From an uncultured Cellulophaga sp. (GTDB lineage Bacteria; Bacteroidota; Bacteroidia; Flavobacteriales; Flavobacteriaceae), in the NCBI GenBank assembly GCA_947496695.1, contig CANMEI010000005.1:1-64000 (forward strand): a DNA stretch of 64,000 bases, in the 5' to 3' direction. Positions 53,813 through 62,859 of the stretch are shown in pieces. Position 1 is the stretch's first letter. The number at the start of each line of letters is the position of its first letter. The notes beneath the pieces are model-generated. The model was not told the DNA's origin. It did no database searches and saw only the letters and a list, made by a program, of their open reading frames with translations. A program made the position numbers and the translations under genes.

Positions 53813-55429
53813 ATGGGGAAAACTAGTATTCAAACTAATTTCAGAAATGCTGAAGTAATCAAAAATAAATGGGCACTAATTGTAGCATTTTTAGTGTTAT
53901 TTACTGCCTGCAAACCTAAAACAGCAGAAAAGAAATATACTGTTGATGTGTACCAAACATCATTTGCAGGTGATAATTTAAAATTACTAACAAACAGCGA
54001 AGTAAATACTGAAACACCAGAACTGAAAAAAATAAATCTTCAGCTTTTACCAAACAAAGAGTTTCAAAAATATTATGGTTTTGGCGCTTCATTCACGGAG
54101 TCTTCGGCATGGAATTTAGCAACCATACCTGTAGCAAAACGTAAAGAGGTGATGACCAAACTTTTTAGCCCAACAGAAGGCGCAGGTTTTTCGCTTACCA
54201 GAACACATATCAACAGTAGCGATTACTCAAACACGCATTACACCTATGTGGAAGAGGGCGACGAAGACCTTTCTACGTTTAGCATTCACGAAGATGAAAA
54301 AGGGTTTTCAGGCGATGAAAACGATCAAGTTAGTGGTGTAGCATTAGTAACACCAAGTTATGATCTTATCCCAATGATTTTAGAAGCCTCAAGCATTCCG
54401 GGTGCAGATTTTAAAATTATAGCTTCAGCTTGGAGTCCACCATCGTGGATGAAAACAGGAGAAACAGCACCAATGACCAACGGTAGCTTACTGCCAGAAT
54501 ATTACGGAATTTGGGCAACATACTTATCAAAATATGTGACTGCTTATGCCGAAAAAGGAATTAAACTTTGGGGAATTACACCACAGAACGAGCCATTGCA
54601 TTACCATGATGCGCAATGGGATAGTAATGGTTTTGAGCCAGAGCAAGGGCGAGATTTTTTAAGAGATTACCTTGGTCCTCAACTCGTAAAAGACGGTCAT
54701 TTAAATACAGATGATTTAGATGCTGGTTTGCATGTGTTATTGTATGATCACAACAAATCTACCATGATTGAATATGTGACGCCTACATACGAAGATCCTG
54801 AAGCATCAAAATACGCATGGGGAACAGCATTTCATTGGTATGCTAATTCTGAGTTAGAAGAGAATAATTATTATGCTGACGAAATTACAAAGCTTAAAGA
54901 AACTTGGCCGGATAAAGGAATTATACACTCAGAATCTAGTATTGATATTGATGCTAATGACCCAATTGGTCAATATTGGAGATTAAGTACCGATTATGCG
55001 GGAGAATTTATTCCGTTTGAAACCTATGCTTATGATATTATTAGCGATCTAAATCATGGTACTCAAGGGTATGTAGAGTGGTGTAGTATTTTGAGTGATA
55101 AAGGGCAACCAAATCCGTATAATAATTACAACAGTGCACCAGTACTTATTAATCCAGTTACCGATGAAGTAATTTACACACCGTTGTATTATTTGTTGAG
55201 TCACTTTAGTAAATTTATTCGTCCTGATGCAAAACGAATTGCTTTGGATGGTGAAAAAATGGAAGGACTTATTTATACTGCGGCTAAAAATACTGATGGT
55301 TCAATTGCGGTGGTTGTTTTTAATAAAAATGAAGAAGCACTTGAAGTATCATTAACTATAGAAGCAGAAACTTACACAACAGAAATTGCACCTAGAGCAA
55401 TGCAAACAATGCTATTAAATAGCAAGTAG
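53813..55429 (+). CDS. Glycoside hydrolase family 30 lipoprotein
   Basis: 538 aa. Lipobox with Cys33 (VLFTACKPK) after a long N-region; no later ATG would keep the signal. The GH30 (beta/alpha)8 plus beta domain shows FGASFTESSAWNLA, SAWSPPSWMKT, the acid/base Glu260 in TPQNEP and the nucleophile Glu374 in IIHSESSID. GH30 members include glucosylceramidase-like enzymes, beta-1,6-glucanases and beta-xylosidases. The glucocerebrosidase/beta-1,6-glucanase-like motifs would suit beta-1,6 linkages in branched glucans, but it is 9 kb from the GH16 locus and not in its operon. Confidence 0.92.
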   Translation: MGKTSIQTNFRNAEVIKNKWALIVAFLVLFTACKPKTAEKKYTVDVYQTSFAGDNLKLLTNSEVNTETPELKKINLQLLPNKEFQKYYGFGASFTESSAWNLATIPVAKRKEVMTKLFSPTEGAGFSLTRTHINSSDYSNTHYTYVEEGDEDLSTFSIHEDEKGFSGDENDQVSGVALVTPSYDLIPMILEASSIPGADFKIIASAWSPPSWMKTGETAPMTNGSLLPEYYGIWATYLSKYVTAYAEKGIKLWGITPQNEPLHYHDAQWDSNGFEPEQGRDFLRDYLGPQLVKDGHLNTDDLDAGLHVLLYDHNKSTMIEYVTPTYEDPEASKYAWGTAFHWYANSELEENNYYADEITKLKETWPDKGIIHSESSIDIDANDPIGQYWRLSTDYAGEFIPFETYAYDIISDLNHGTQGYVEWCSILSDKGQPNPYNNYNSAPVLINPVTDEVIYTPLYYLLSHFSKFIRPDAKRIALDGEKMEGLIYTAAKNTDGSIAVVVFNKNEEALEVSLTIEAETYTTEIAPRAMQTMLLNSK

Positions 55430-55455
55430 CAGCGTAGAAGAGATATTTAAAAACT

Positions 55456-55496
55456 AAAAATCCCCATTATCTAATTATTAGATTTTGGGGGTTTTG
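55456..55496. terminator. Intrinsic terminator between convergent genes
   Basis: A stem of AATCCCC and ATCTA segments paired with TAGAT and GGGGGTT, flanked by A and T runs, lies between the GH30 gene (+) and the VOC gene (-). Confidence 0.7.
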
Positions 55497-55515
55497 TTTG
55501 TATAAAAATAAACAA

Positions 55516-56091
55516 TTAGTTGTATGCTCCTGCAGAGTAGTTTAATTCGTAAGAATGTGAGTACACTTCAAAAACATTACCAAATGGATCTTCTACATAA
55601 CACATACGGTATGGCTTTTCACCTGGGTAATACGCTCTTATTGGCATTCTTTGTTTACCACCAGCGGCCACAATTTTAGCAACCAAACCTTCAATATCAG
55701 GGTCTTGAACTGCAAAATGGAATAACCCTGTTTTAAAAGGTTCAAAAGTGGGTTTTAAATCTTTACTCTGTGGAAATTCAAACAACTCTATACCAATTTT
55801 ATCACCTGTAGAAAGGTGAGCAATATTAAATTGTTTCCAACCTGTCCCAAATACATCAATACACATTTGACCAATAGCAGTATCATTTTCTTCTTTAATG
55901 GTTGTTGGTTCCATAATGGTATAAAAGCCTAGGACTTCAGTGTAAAATTCCACAGCTTTTTCAATATCAGGTACGGTAATTCCAATATGAGAAAATGTTC
56001 TAGGAAATGGTTTTTCAAGCTTATTTTCTTGTGCGTTACTAAAAATTGAAAACGTTAAAGTTAAAACAACTATGACAATAAATTTATTCAT
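55516..56091 (-). CDS. Exported VOC-fold (glyoxalase-like) protein
   Basis: 191 aa. Signal peptide MNKFIVIVVLTLTFSIFSNAQ. One vicinal-oxygen-chelate domain: HIGITVPDIEKAVEFYTEVL, then GLFHFAVQDPDIEGLVAKIV and CYVEDPFGNVFEVYSHSYE. The metal-ligand positions (His near 36, His near 126, Glu near 174) look present. The domain is found in glyoxalases, dioxygenases and lactone-forming enzymes, so no reaction can be named. Export to the periplasm is unusual for lactoylglutathione lyases. Confidence 0.85.
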   Translation of the reverse strand: MNKFIVIVVLTLTFSIFSNAQENKLEKPFPRTFSHIGITVPDIEKAVEFYTEVLGFYTIMEPTTIKEENDTAIGQMCIDVFGTGWKQFNIAHLSTGDKIGIELFEFPQSKDLKPTFEPFKTGLFHFAVQDPDIEGLVAKIVAAGGKQRMPIRAYYPGEKPYRMCYVEDPFGNVFEVYSHSYELNYSAGAYN

Positions 56092-56474
56092 ATCTATATT
56101 TTTTATTTAGGGCAAAATTATAGTATATGATATTGTAAAACAATAAGTTACGTTTGTGTAACGTAGTTACTAAAAAGTGTATATTTAAGGTTTATAGGTA
56201 GTTAAAGCTCAAAAAAAATAATTTTTATTTTCAATAACTACTAAACAGGTTTTTTTGATGTAAAAACTAAGTTTAATTAAGCGCTTACCACGTATTTGTA
56301 AAAAGAAGTATTCGTTATTATTACTAATATTAATTCTAATAACCTAATGTAGTGTGTTTATTATTCTGTGAAATTTAACGGTTAATTTAATTATTTGTCA
56401 GTTTTTTACCACTTTAATAATAAATTGGTAGATACATTATACAGCTACATATATATAAATTGACTTTTCAGGTA
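56092..56474. other. Divergent intergenic region, 383 bp
   Basis: No gene. GTTACGTTTGTGTAAC (56146-56161 region) is a short palindrome (GTTAC/GTAAC with a 6-nt loop) and may be an operator for either flanking gene. The rest is AT-rich. Confidence 0.3.
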
Positions 56475-58688
56475 ATGCCAAATAGTTTTATAAAAAAAAC
56501 TAGATTGTATAAAAACTATTTTCTTTTAATAATATTATTTTTTTTCTCTTCAATTCATACTTATGCGCAGTTATGCGAAGGTAGTTTAGGTGATGCAATT
56601 GCTTCAATCGATTTTGGTTCAGGAAGCACAACTGGTGATGCTTTAGATGCTGGTATTACAGCATTTACTTATAGTAATTCTGGTGAGTTAGATGAAGGTG
56701 AATATACTATAGCCAATAGTACAAGTGGTTTAAAAGGAGATGCATGGCATGTAACTACAGACCATACTGGTGATGCTAATGGGTATATGATGGTTATAAA
56801 TAGTGCAGTACTTGCCGATGAAGGTGTTTTTTACACAAAAACAGTATCAGGACTTTGTGGTTATACTACCTATGAATTTTCTGCATGGTTAATGAATGTT
56901 ATGAACCCAAGTGCAGGAACAGATGAATACCACCCCGATGTAACCTTTAGAATAAGCGATACTTCGGGTACAATATTAGGCTCATATAATACAGGTGATA
57001 TAGCTCAAACAACTACGGGAACTTGGGTACAATATGGTTTTTATTTCACATTAGATAATGAAACGGAAGTTGTAATTACTATGCTGAATGATGCGCCAAG
57101 CGCACACCCCGGAAATGATATTGTTTTGGATGATATTACCTTTAGACCTTGCGGACCTACCATTATTAATTCTATAGAAAATGAAGCGAGTACTAATATT
57201 ATTGTTTGCCAAGATGAAACTGTGAGTTATAATTTTCAAACAGAAATATCATCAGGATATTCAGATCCGCAATACCAATGGCAAGTTTCTGATGATTATG
57301 GCATCACGTGGAATGATATTAGTGGCGCAACAACATCAGACTATAATTTTACCGATACCAGTATTCCAGGAGATTTTTTATACAGAGTGAGTGTTGCAAA
57401 CGGGGCTAATATAAATTCGGTTTCCTGTAGAATTTCTTCTGATGATTATTATGTGCAAGTTCTTGAAAAACCAGAAGCGTTAATTGGCGAAACAGAGCAG
57501 TATTTCTGTACCACTCAAAACCCTACTCTAGCCACAATTGAGGTAAGTGCTACTGCAATTTGGTATGACGCGCTAATAGGTGGAAACATTTTAGATATTA
57601 CAACTAGTTTGGTTGATGGCACAACTTATTATGCCGCACAAGAAACAAGTAATGGTTGTGAAAGCGACGACCGGTTAGCTGTTTTGGTACATATTGTAGC
57701 ACCAAGTTTGGTTGTAAACAATGTGTCAACCGAGATTTGTGATACTTCAAATGATGCTGAAGAAACAATTAATTTAATTACGTATGAAACGGATATAACT
57801 ACGTGTAGTGATTGTTTCTACTCTTATTTTACGTCACAAACTGATGCAGAAAACTATGTTGAAGCAAACCAAATAACGACACCAACGTATTATAATTTTG
57901 ACGGCAGTGTTCCCACTATTTATGTTCGGGTAGATTCTAATGATAAATGCTACCAAATAGCAACTATAACGCTAAGTTTAGTAGCATCTCCAACAATTGA
58001 TTTAGCTGATACAATTGGTGTTTGTGAAGGAGAAACAGCGGTTACTATTGATGCAGGCTCTGGTTTTGATAGTTATTTGTGGTCTACTGGTGAAACTACA
58101 CAAACCATTACTGTTAATGCCGAAAATATAGGGGATTATTCAGTAACGGTAACTGAAGACCATACAACATATATATGTTCATCAACAAAAGAGTTTGAAG
58201 TAATAAGCTCTAATATAGCTGTAGTTGCTACAATTGATGTTAAAGATTGGACAGATGATGACAATACAATTCAAATCTACTTGTCAGATTCTAGTTTAGG
58301 AGACTATGAATATTCTTTAGACAATAGTACGTATCAAGATAGTGCTATTTTTTCAGAGTTAACCCCTGGAGCTTACACGGTTTATATTAATGATAAAAAT
58401 GGTTGTGGTGTTACAGGAGTAGAAGTATACCTATTAACATATCCGAAATTTTTTACACCTAATAATGATGGATATAATGATACTTGGTCTATTGAATATT
58501 CAGATACAGAACCAACAATGACTACAAAAATATTTGATAGGTATGGTAAATTTCTTAAGATTTTAGATGCAACATCATCTTGGGACGGCACTTATAATGG
58601 AAGAAATATGCCTGCTTCTGATTATTGGTTTATGGTGACTAGAGCTAATGGAAAAAATTATACAGGTCACTTTTCTTTAAAAAGATAA
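56475..58688 (+). CDS. Large secreted surface protein with type IX secretion (type B) sorting domain
   Basis: 737 aa from the ATG at 56475; a TTG at 56460 is the only earlier choice. A signal peptide ends at TYAQ. Residues of about 38-235 resemble a lectin-like/jelly-roll region (SAWLMNVMNPSAGTDEYHPD; ITMLNDAPSAHPGNDIVLDD). Ig-like and cysteine-containing repeats follow. The C-terminal about 80 residues are the gliding-motility-associated CHU_C domain: FFTPNNDGYNDTW, IFDRYGKFLKIL, WDGTYNGRNMPASDYWFMV and FSLKR. That domain directs export and surface attachment by the type IX system. A role in adhesion is likely; the ligand is unknown. Confidence 0.9.
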   Translation: MPNSFIKKTRLYKNYFLLIILFFFSSIHTYAQLCEGSLGDAIASIDFGSGSTTGDALDAGITAFTYSNSGELDEGEYTIANSTSGLKGDAWHVTTDHTGDANGYMMVINSAVLADEGVFYTKTVSGLCGYTTYEFSAWLMNVMNPSAGTDEYHPDVTFRISDTSGTILGSYNTGDIAQTTTGTWVQYGFYFTLDNETEVVITMLNDAPSAHPGNDIVLDDITFRPCGPTIINSIENEASTNIIVCQDETVSYNFQTEISSGYSDPQYQWQVSDDYGITWNDISGATTSDYNFTDTSIPGDFLYRVSVANGANINSVSCRISSDDYYVQVLEKPEALIGETEQYFCTTQNPTLATIEVSATAIWYDALIGGNILDITTSLVDGTTYYAAQETSNGCESDDRLAVLVHIVAPSLVVNNVSTEICDTSNDAEETINLITYETDITTCSDCFYSYFTSQTDAENYVEANQITTPTYYNFDGSVPTIYVRVDSNDKCYQIATITLSLVASPTIDLADTIGVCEGETAVTIDAGSGFDSYLWSTGETTQTITVNAENIGDYSVTVTEDHTTYICSSTKEFEVISSNIAVVATIDVKDWTDDDNTIQIYLSDSSLGDYEYSLDNSTYQDSAIFSELTPGAYTVYINDKNGCGVTGVEVYLLTYPKFFTPNNDGYNDTWSIEYSDTEPTMTTKIFDRYGKFLKILDATSSWDGTYNGRNMPASDYWFMVTRANGKNYTGHFSLKR

Positions 58689-58690
58689 AA

Positions 58691-58728
58691 ATAGGCATTG
58701 CGTAGCTATAAAAATAAACAATGCCTAT
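58691..58728. terminator. Hairpin between convergent genes, probable terminator
   Basis: ATAGGCATTG pairs perfectly with CAATGCCTAT around an 18-nt loop. T-runs are short, but the position between convergent stop codons supports a shared terminator. Confidence 0.55.
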
Positions 58729-58744
58729 TATTTGAAGTTACAAG

Positions 58745-59923
58745 TTACAAGTTATACGCTTGTTTAGCAATTTCTAATTCTTCATTGGTTGGTATAACCA
58801 ATACTTTTACTTTAGAGTCATCTTTACTAATTATACGAATGCCTTTACTACGGGTTTCATTTTTAATACTATCTAATTCAATACCTAAGAAATCCATATC
58901 ACTACACACCATATTTCGTAATAAATCTGAATTTTCACCAATTCCAGCAGTAAAAACAATAGCATCTAATCCGTTCATTGCTACAGCATACGAACCAATA
59001 TATTTTTTAATGCGGTAAGCATTCATTTCTAAGCCTAAAATACAGGCTTTATTGCCTTTTGCAGCTTCAGCTTCAATATCCCGTAAATCACTATAGCCAG
59101 TAAGGCCAAGCATTCCACTTTTTTTAGTTAAAAGAGTATTTACATCTTCTAAATCATACCCCATTGTAGTTACCATATGAAAAATAAGCGCATGGTCAAT
59201 ATCACCACTACGTGAACCCATGATAAGTCCGTTTGAAGGTGTAAAGCCCATACTATGGTCAATACTAACACCATCTTTTACCGCAGTAATGCTACAACCG
59301 TTACCTAAATGAATAGTAATAATTTTAGATTGTTCTAGTTGTAAATAATCAATTGCTTTTTCAGAAACATATTTATGGCTTGTACCATGAAAACCATACA
59401 ACTGAATTCTATGATTGTCATAAAAATCAGTAGGAATTGCGTATTTCTTCACTTTTTCAGGAATGGTGTGGTGAAAAGCAGTATCAAAAACAGCAACTTG
59501 TTTAGCGGTGCTAAATATTTCTTCCGCCAGAATAATACCTTGTAAATTTGGTGGGTTGTGCAACGGTGCTAGTGTAAACAGACTTTTAATTTTCTCTTTT
59601 ACATCATCATCAATAACCGTGGTTTCTTTAAATGGTTTTCCACCATGTACTACGCGGTGCCCTACAATATCAATTTCTGTGGTATAGGTAATAACACCAA
59701 TATCACTATCTAAAAGTAATTGTGCTATTTTTTGCAACCCAATTTGATGGTTTTCAATAGGCAATACTTCTTCAATGTTTTCAACTTCTGTTTTGTATTT
59801 TATGGTAGCTTTATTGCTCCCAATTCGCTCAATTAAACCACCACAAACCACTTTTTCTGAGGGCATTTGAATTAGTTGGTATTTTATTGATGAGCTTCCT
59901 GAGTTTATAATTAATATATTCAC
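58745..59923 (-). CDS. ackA: Acetate kinase
   Basis: 392 aa, full length. It interconverts acetyl phosphate plus ADP and acetate plus ATP. ASKHA-fold signatures: NILIINSGSSSIKYQL at the N-terminus, VVHGGKPF with its His, VFDTAFHHTIP, FHGTSHKYV, the ATP loop HLGNGCS and GFTPSNGLIMGSRSGDID, and FTAGIGENS near the C-terminus. It starts 11 bp after pta in the same operon. It gives overflow acetate metabolism or acetate use. Confidence 0.97.
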   Translation of the reverse strand: MNILIINSGSSSIKYQLIQMPSEKVVCGGLIERIGSNKATIKYKTEVENIEEVLPIENHQIGLQKIAQLLLDSDIGVITYTTEIDIVGHRVVHGGKPFKETTVIDDDVKEKIKSLFTLAPLHNPPNLQGIILAEEIFSTAKQVAVFDTAFHHTIPEKVKKYAIPTDFYDNHRIQLYGFHGTSHKYVSEKAIDYLQLEQSKIITIHLGNGCSITAVKDGVSIDHSMGFTPSNGLIMGSRSGDIDHALIFHMVTTMGYDLEDVNTLLTKKSGMLGLTGYSDLRDIEAEAAKGNKACILGLEMNAYRIKKYIGSYAVAMNGLDAIVFTAGIGENSDLLRNMVCSDMDFLGIELDSIKNETRSKGIRIISKDDSKVKVLVIPTNEELEIAKQAYNL

Positions 59924-59934
59924 TTTATAGTTTT

Positions 59935-62028
59935 TTATAGGCCTTCAGCCTGAATAGCAGTTATTATTACGGTGTTAAAAATATCATCAACGGTACACCC
60001 ACGACTTAAATCGTTTACTGGTTTATTTAACCCTTGTAACATTGGGCCAATTGCCAATGCGCCGGTTTCTCTTTGTACCGCTTTGTAAGTGTTGTTTCCT
60101 GTATTTAAATCAGGAAAAATAAACACACTTGCTTGCCCCGCAACTTGAGAATTAGGTAGTTTACTTAAACCAACTTTACTATCAACTGCAGCATCGTATT
60201 GAATAGGACCTTCTACTTTTAAATCAGGTCTTTTTTCTTTTATTATTTCGGTAGCTTTACGCACACGGTCAACATCAACACCAATACCAGACGCTCCAGA
60301 AGAGTAGGATAACATTGCAATTTTTGGTTCTATACCAAATGCAGCACTTGTTGCTGCTGATGAAATGGCAATTTCAGATAATTGCTCTGCCGTAGGGTTC
60401 GGGTTTATCGCACAATCACCAAACACAGTAATTCTGTTAGGTAAACACATAAAAAAGACAGAGGAAACTATTGATACACCAGGTTTTGTTTTAATAAATT
60501 GTAAAGCGGGTAGTATGGTATGTTGTGTGGTATGTACTGCTCCAGAAACCATACCGTCAGCATGGCCTTTATACACCATCATTGTCCCAAAATAAGAAAC
60601 ATCTTCCATAAGATCTTTTGCCATAGCAAGGTTTACATTCTTATGTTTACGAAGTTCAAATAGGGTAGTAGCATAATCTAAAAAGTTCTCTGACTTTAAG
60701 GGGTCTATTATTTGAATTTTATTAGGGTCTATAACCATCCCTAATTCTTCTAAATTTGCTTTTACTAGTGCCTCATCTCCTAAAATGGTAAGTTTTACGG
60801 CATCAACTTCAATCAGTTTTTTCGCAGCAATTAAAATACGCTCATCATTACCTTCGGGTAAAACGATATGTTTTTTTGATGACTTTGCTCTTTTTAAAAG
60901 ATTGTATTGAAACATTCTCGGTGTAATACCTTCTGCTTTAAAGGTGATTAAACTTTTAGCCAATTTATTTACCGGAATGTATTTTTCAAATTCTTGAATA
61001 GAAGTAACAATTTTATCAGTATCATCTGCATAAATACGAGGTTTTATAGCACCAATTTTGTTGGTTACTGAAAATGTTCCTTCGTTTACAGATACAATTG
61101 GAATAACATCAGACAGACCTTCAATTAATTTAATAATAGAATCCTCAGGAATTAAGCCGCCAGTTAATATAATTCCCGATAGATTAGGGTAATTTGTTGA
61201 CACATTGGCTTGTAAAGCACCTAAAATAATATCGGCTCGGTCTCCAGGAGTAATTACCAAACTCCCTTTTCTTAAATGGGTAATGTAATTACGTAGTTGC
61301 ATAGCACCAACACCAAAACCATTTACTTGGTTGTTTAGGTAGTCTTTACCAAACAGTACTTGTCCGTTTAATTCTTCACTAATTTGTTTTATGGTAGGGC
61401 TAGCTAAAATAGGGTTAATAGGTATAGCTCCTAAAAGCATTTCTTTAGGGAACTTTTCTTTTAAACTAGCTAGTGTAGCCTCAATATTTTCTTCTTGTAC
61501 TTTATTAGCAATGGCTAATAAAACTTCAACTCCCTTTTCTTTAAAAGAGTCATAAGCCATATATAAGTTGCTTACCAAATCATCAGTAGTTTTTCTTTTT
61601 CCACTAGCGATAATAATTGCAGGAATACCTAAGTTTTTAGCAATTAAGACGTTTATATCCCATTCTATAATAGCACCCTCACCAGAAAAATCAGTACCTT
61701 CTACCAAAACAAAATCAAAGGTATCTTCAATAGTTTTGAACTTATGAATAATGTGGTTAATGATCTCATCATCTTTATTCTCGTTTTTAAGCTGTACTAC
61801 TTGGCTACGCGTATATGCGTATGCATCTTCAGGCTTAATGTCTAGCTCAAAATAACTTAGTATGGTTTGTATGTGATTATCAATTTTATTGTTTTCAAAA
61901 TCGTCAATAATAGGTCTGAAATAACCAACTTTTGCTGTTTTACCTAGCAAGATTTGCATTAATCCTAATGATATTATTGATTTACCACTATTGGGTTCAG
62001 ATGTGGCAATATATATGGCTTTACTCAT
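59935..62028 (-). CDS. pta: Phosphate acetyltransferase
   Basis: 697 aa, the long Pta type. The N-terminal BioD-like P-loop domain has SEPNSGKS (9-16). A middle DRTGG domain (about 215-330) follows. The C-terminal catalytic PTA/PTB domain starts at about 372 (RAKSSKKHIVLPEGNDERIL), with SGAVHTTQHTILPALQFIKT and SYSSGASGIGVDVDRVRKAT. It makes acetyl phosphate from acetyl-CoA, which the acetate kinase downstream uses. Confidence 0.97.
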   Translation of the reverse strand: MSKAIYIATSEPNSGKSIISLGLMQILLGKTAKVGYFRPIIDDFENNKIDNHIQTILSYFELDIKPEDAYAYTRSQVVQLKNENKDDEIINHIIHKFKTIEDTFDFVLVEGTDFSGEGAIIEWDINVLIAKNLGIPAIIIASGKRKTTDDLVSNLYMAYDSFKEKGVEVLLAIANKVQEENIEATLASLKEKFPKEMLLGAIPINPILASPTIKQISEELNGQVLFGKDYLNNQVNGFGVGAMQLRNYITHLRKGSLVITPGDRADIILGALQANVSTNYPNLSGIILTGGLIPEDSIIKLIEGLSDVIPIVSVNEGTFSVTNKIGAIKPRIYADDTDKIVTSIQEFEKYIPVNKLAKSLITFKAEGITPRMFQYNLLKRAKSSKKHIVLPEGNDERILIAAKKLIEVDAVKLTILGDEALVKANLEELGMVIDPNKIQIIDPLKSENFLDYATTLFELRKHKNVNLAMAKDLMEDVSYFGTMMVYKGHADGMVSGAVHTTQHTILPALQFIKTKPGVSIVSSVFFMCLPNRITVFGDCAINPNPTAEQLSEIAISSAATSAAFGIEPKIAMLSYSSGASGIGVDVDRVRKATEIIKEKRPDLKVEGPIQYDAAVDSKVGLSKLPNSQVAGQASVFIFPDLNTGNNTYKAVQRETGALAIGPMLQGLNKPVNDLSRGCTVDDIFNTVIITAIQAEGL

Positions 62029-62165
62029 GCGTAATGGTTTGTTAAAAGTGTTTTTTAAAAATAAGGGAACTTTTTATGTATAACAACTATCTGCGTGCTA
62101 TATTTCTATTTTTTGATGATTAGTTTAATGTAAATAAGATAGCCACTAAATAATTTAAATTGACT

Positions 62166-62747
62166 TTAATCTTCTTTAAGAAATAACTCAAAAGAGATGT
62201 CAATAGTATCATCAACAGTAATTAAACCGAATATTTTTTTTGGAGCATTTAAATTATAATCACTCATGCTTATAGTTAAATTTCCAACTACTGCAATGTT
62301 TTTGTTTTGTTGAAATTTCACGGGAATTTTATGAGTTTTGGTTATTCCTGCTATATCTATAGCTATTGTAGCCTCAACGGTAGTAGTATTTAAAGGAGAT
62401 ATTTCTTTTAAATTTAATGAGATGTGAGGATACTCATCTGATTTTAAAATTTTATTAAAATCATTATTTATACCTTTTCCACCACAATCAAAATGAATAT
62501 TATTTAAGGTTAAAAGTGTTTTACTAAACGTTATAATACCGTTATTATGATGGTAATTTATTGGAATAGGATTCTTAATTTTATCAATACTATACAGGCA
62601 TGAAAAAGAATTGATATTACTAGAGCCTTTTATGATTAATGAACTTTCAGTAGTAATTAGTATAGTGCTATTTTTTGCAGTATCGCTAGTATTAAAAGCT
62701 AGTAGGAGTAATGTAGTAAACAACAATAACATCTTTTTTAGTATCAT
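62166..62747 (-). CDS. YceI-like exported protein
   Basis: 193 aa from the ATG at 62747 (MILKKMLLLFTTLLLLAFNT, a clean signal peptide); a longer frame to 62801 adds 18 residues that would spoil it. The rest fits the YceI lipocalin-like fold: SLIIKGSSNINSFSCLY, then FDCGGKGINNDFNKILKSDE and YPHISLNLKEI, VEATIAIDIAGITKTHKIPV and a final FELFLKED. YceI proteins bind isoprenoid-type lipids in the periplasm. It stands between the porin gene (upstream) and pta (downstream), all on the - strand. Confidence 0.82.
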   Translation of the reverse strand: MILKKMLLLFTTLLLLAFNTSDTAKNSTILITTESSLIIKGSSNINSFSCLYSIDKIKNPIPINYHHNNGIITFSKTLLTLNNIHFDCGGKGINNDFNKILKSDEYPHISLNLKEISPLNTTTVEATIAIDIAGITKTHKIPVKFQQNKNIAVVGNLTISMSDYNLNAPKKIFGLITVDDTIDISFELFLKED

Positions 62748-62775
62748 AAGATTGAATGTTGAGTTTGTATTATAA

Positions 62776-62839
62776 AAAACAAGCCTCAAAGCAATTGTCA
62801 AATTTAAATAGGGTATGTAATTTAAACTTTGAGACTTGT
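62776..62839 (-). terminator. Long-stem hairpin after the porin gene
   Basis: AACAAGCCTCAAAG pairs with CTTTGAGACTTGTT (one mismatch in 14) around a 36-nt loop, 21 bp after the porin stop on the - strand. It is followed by TTTT on that strand, so it is a probable terminator or processing site. Confidence 0.55.
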
Positions 62840-62859
62840 TAGGTAAATAATTTATAGGT

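Noticed and set aside
58735..58760. Short tandem repeat of GTTACAA-type units
   Set aside because: Two to three 8-base units at the 3' end of ackA are too few to be a meaningful repeat.
58698..59018. 106-codon open frame on the + strand
   Set aside because: It lies antisense within the certain acetate kinase gene and has no protein-like features.
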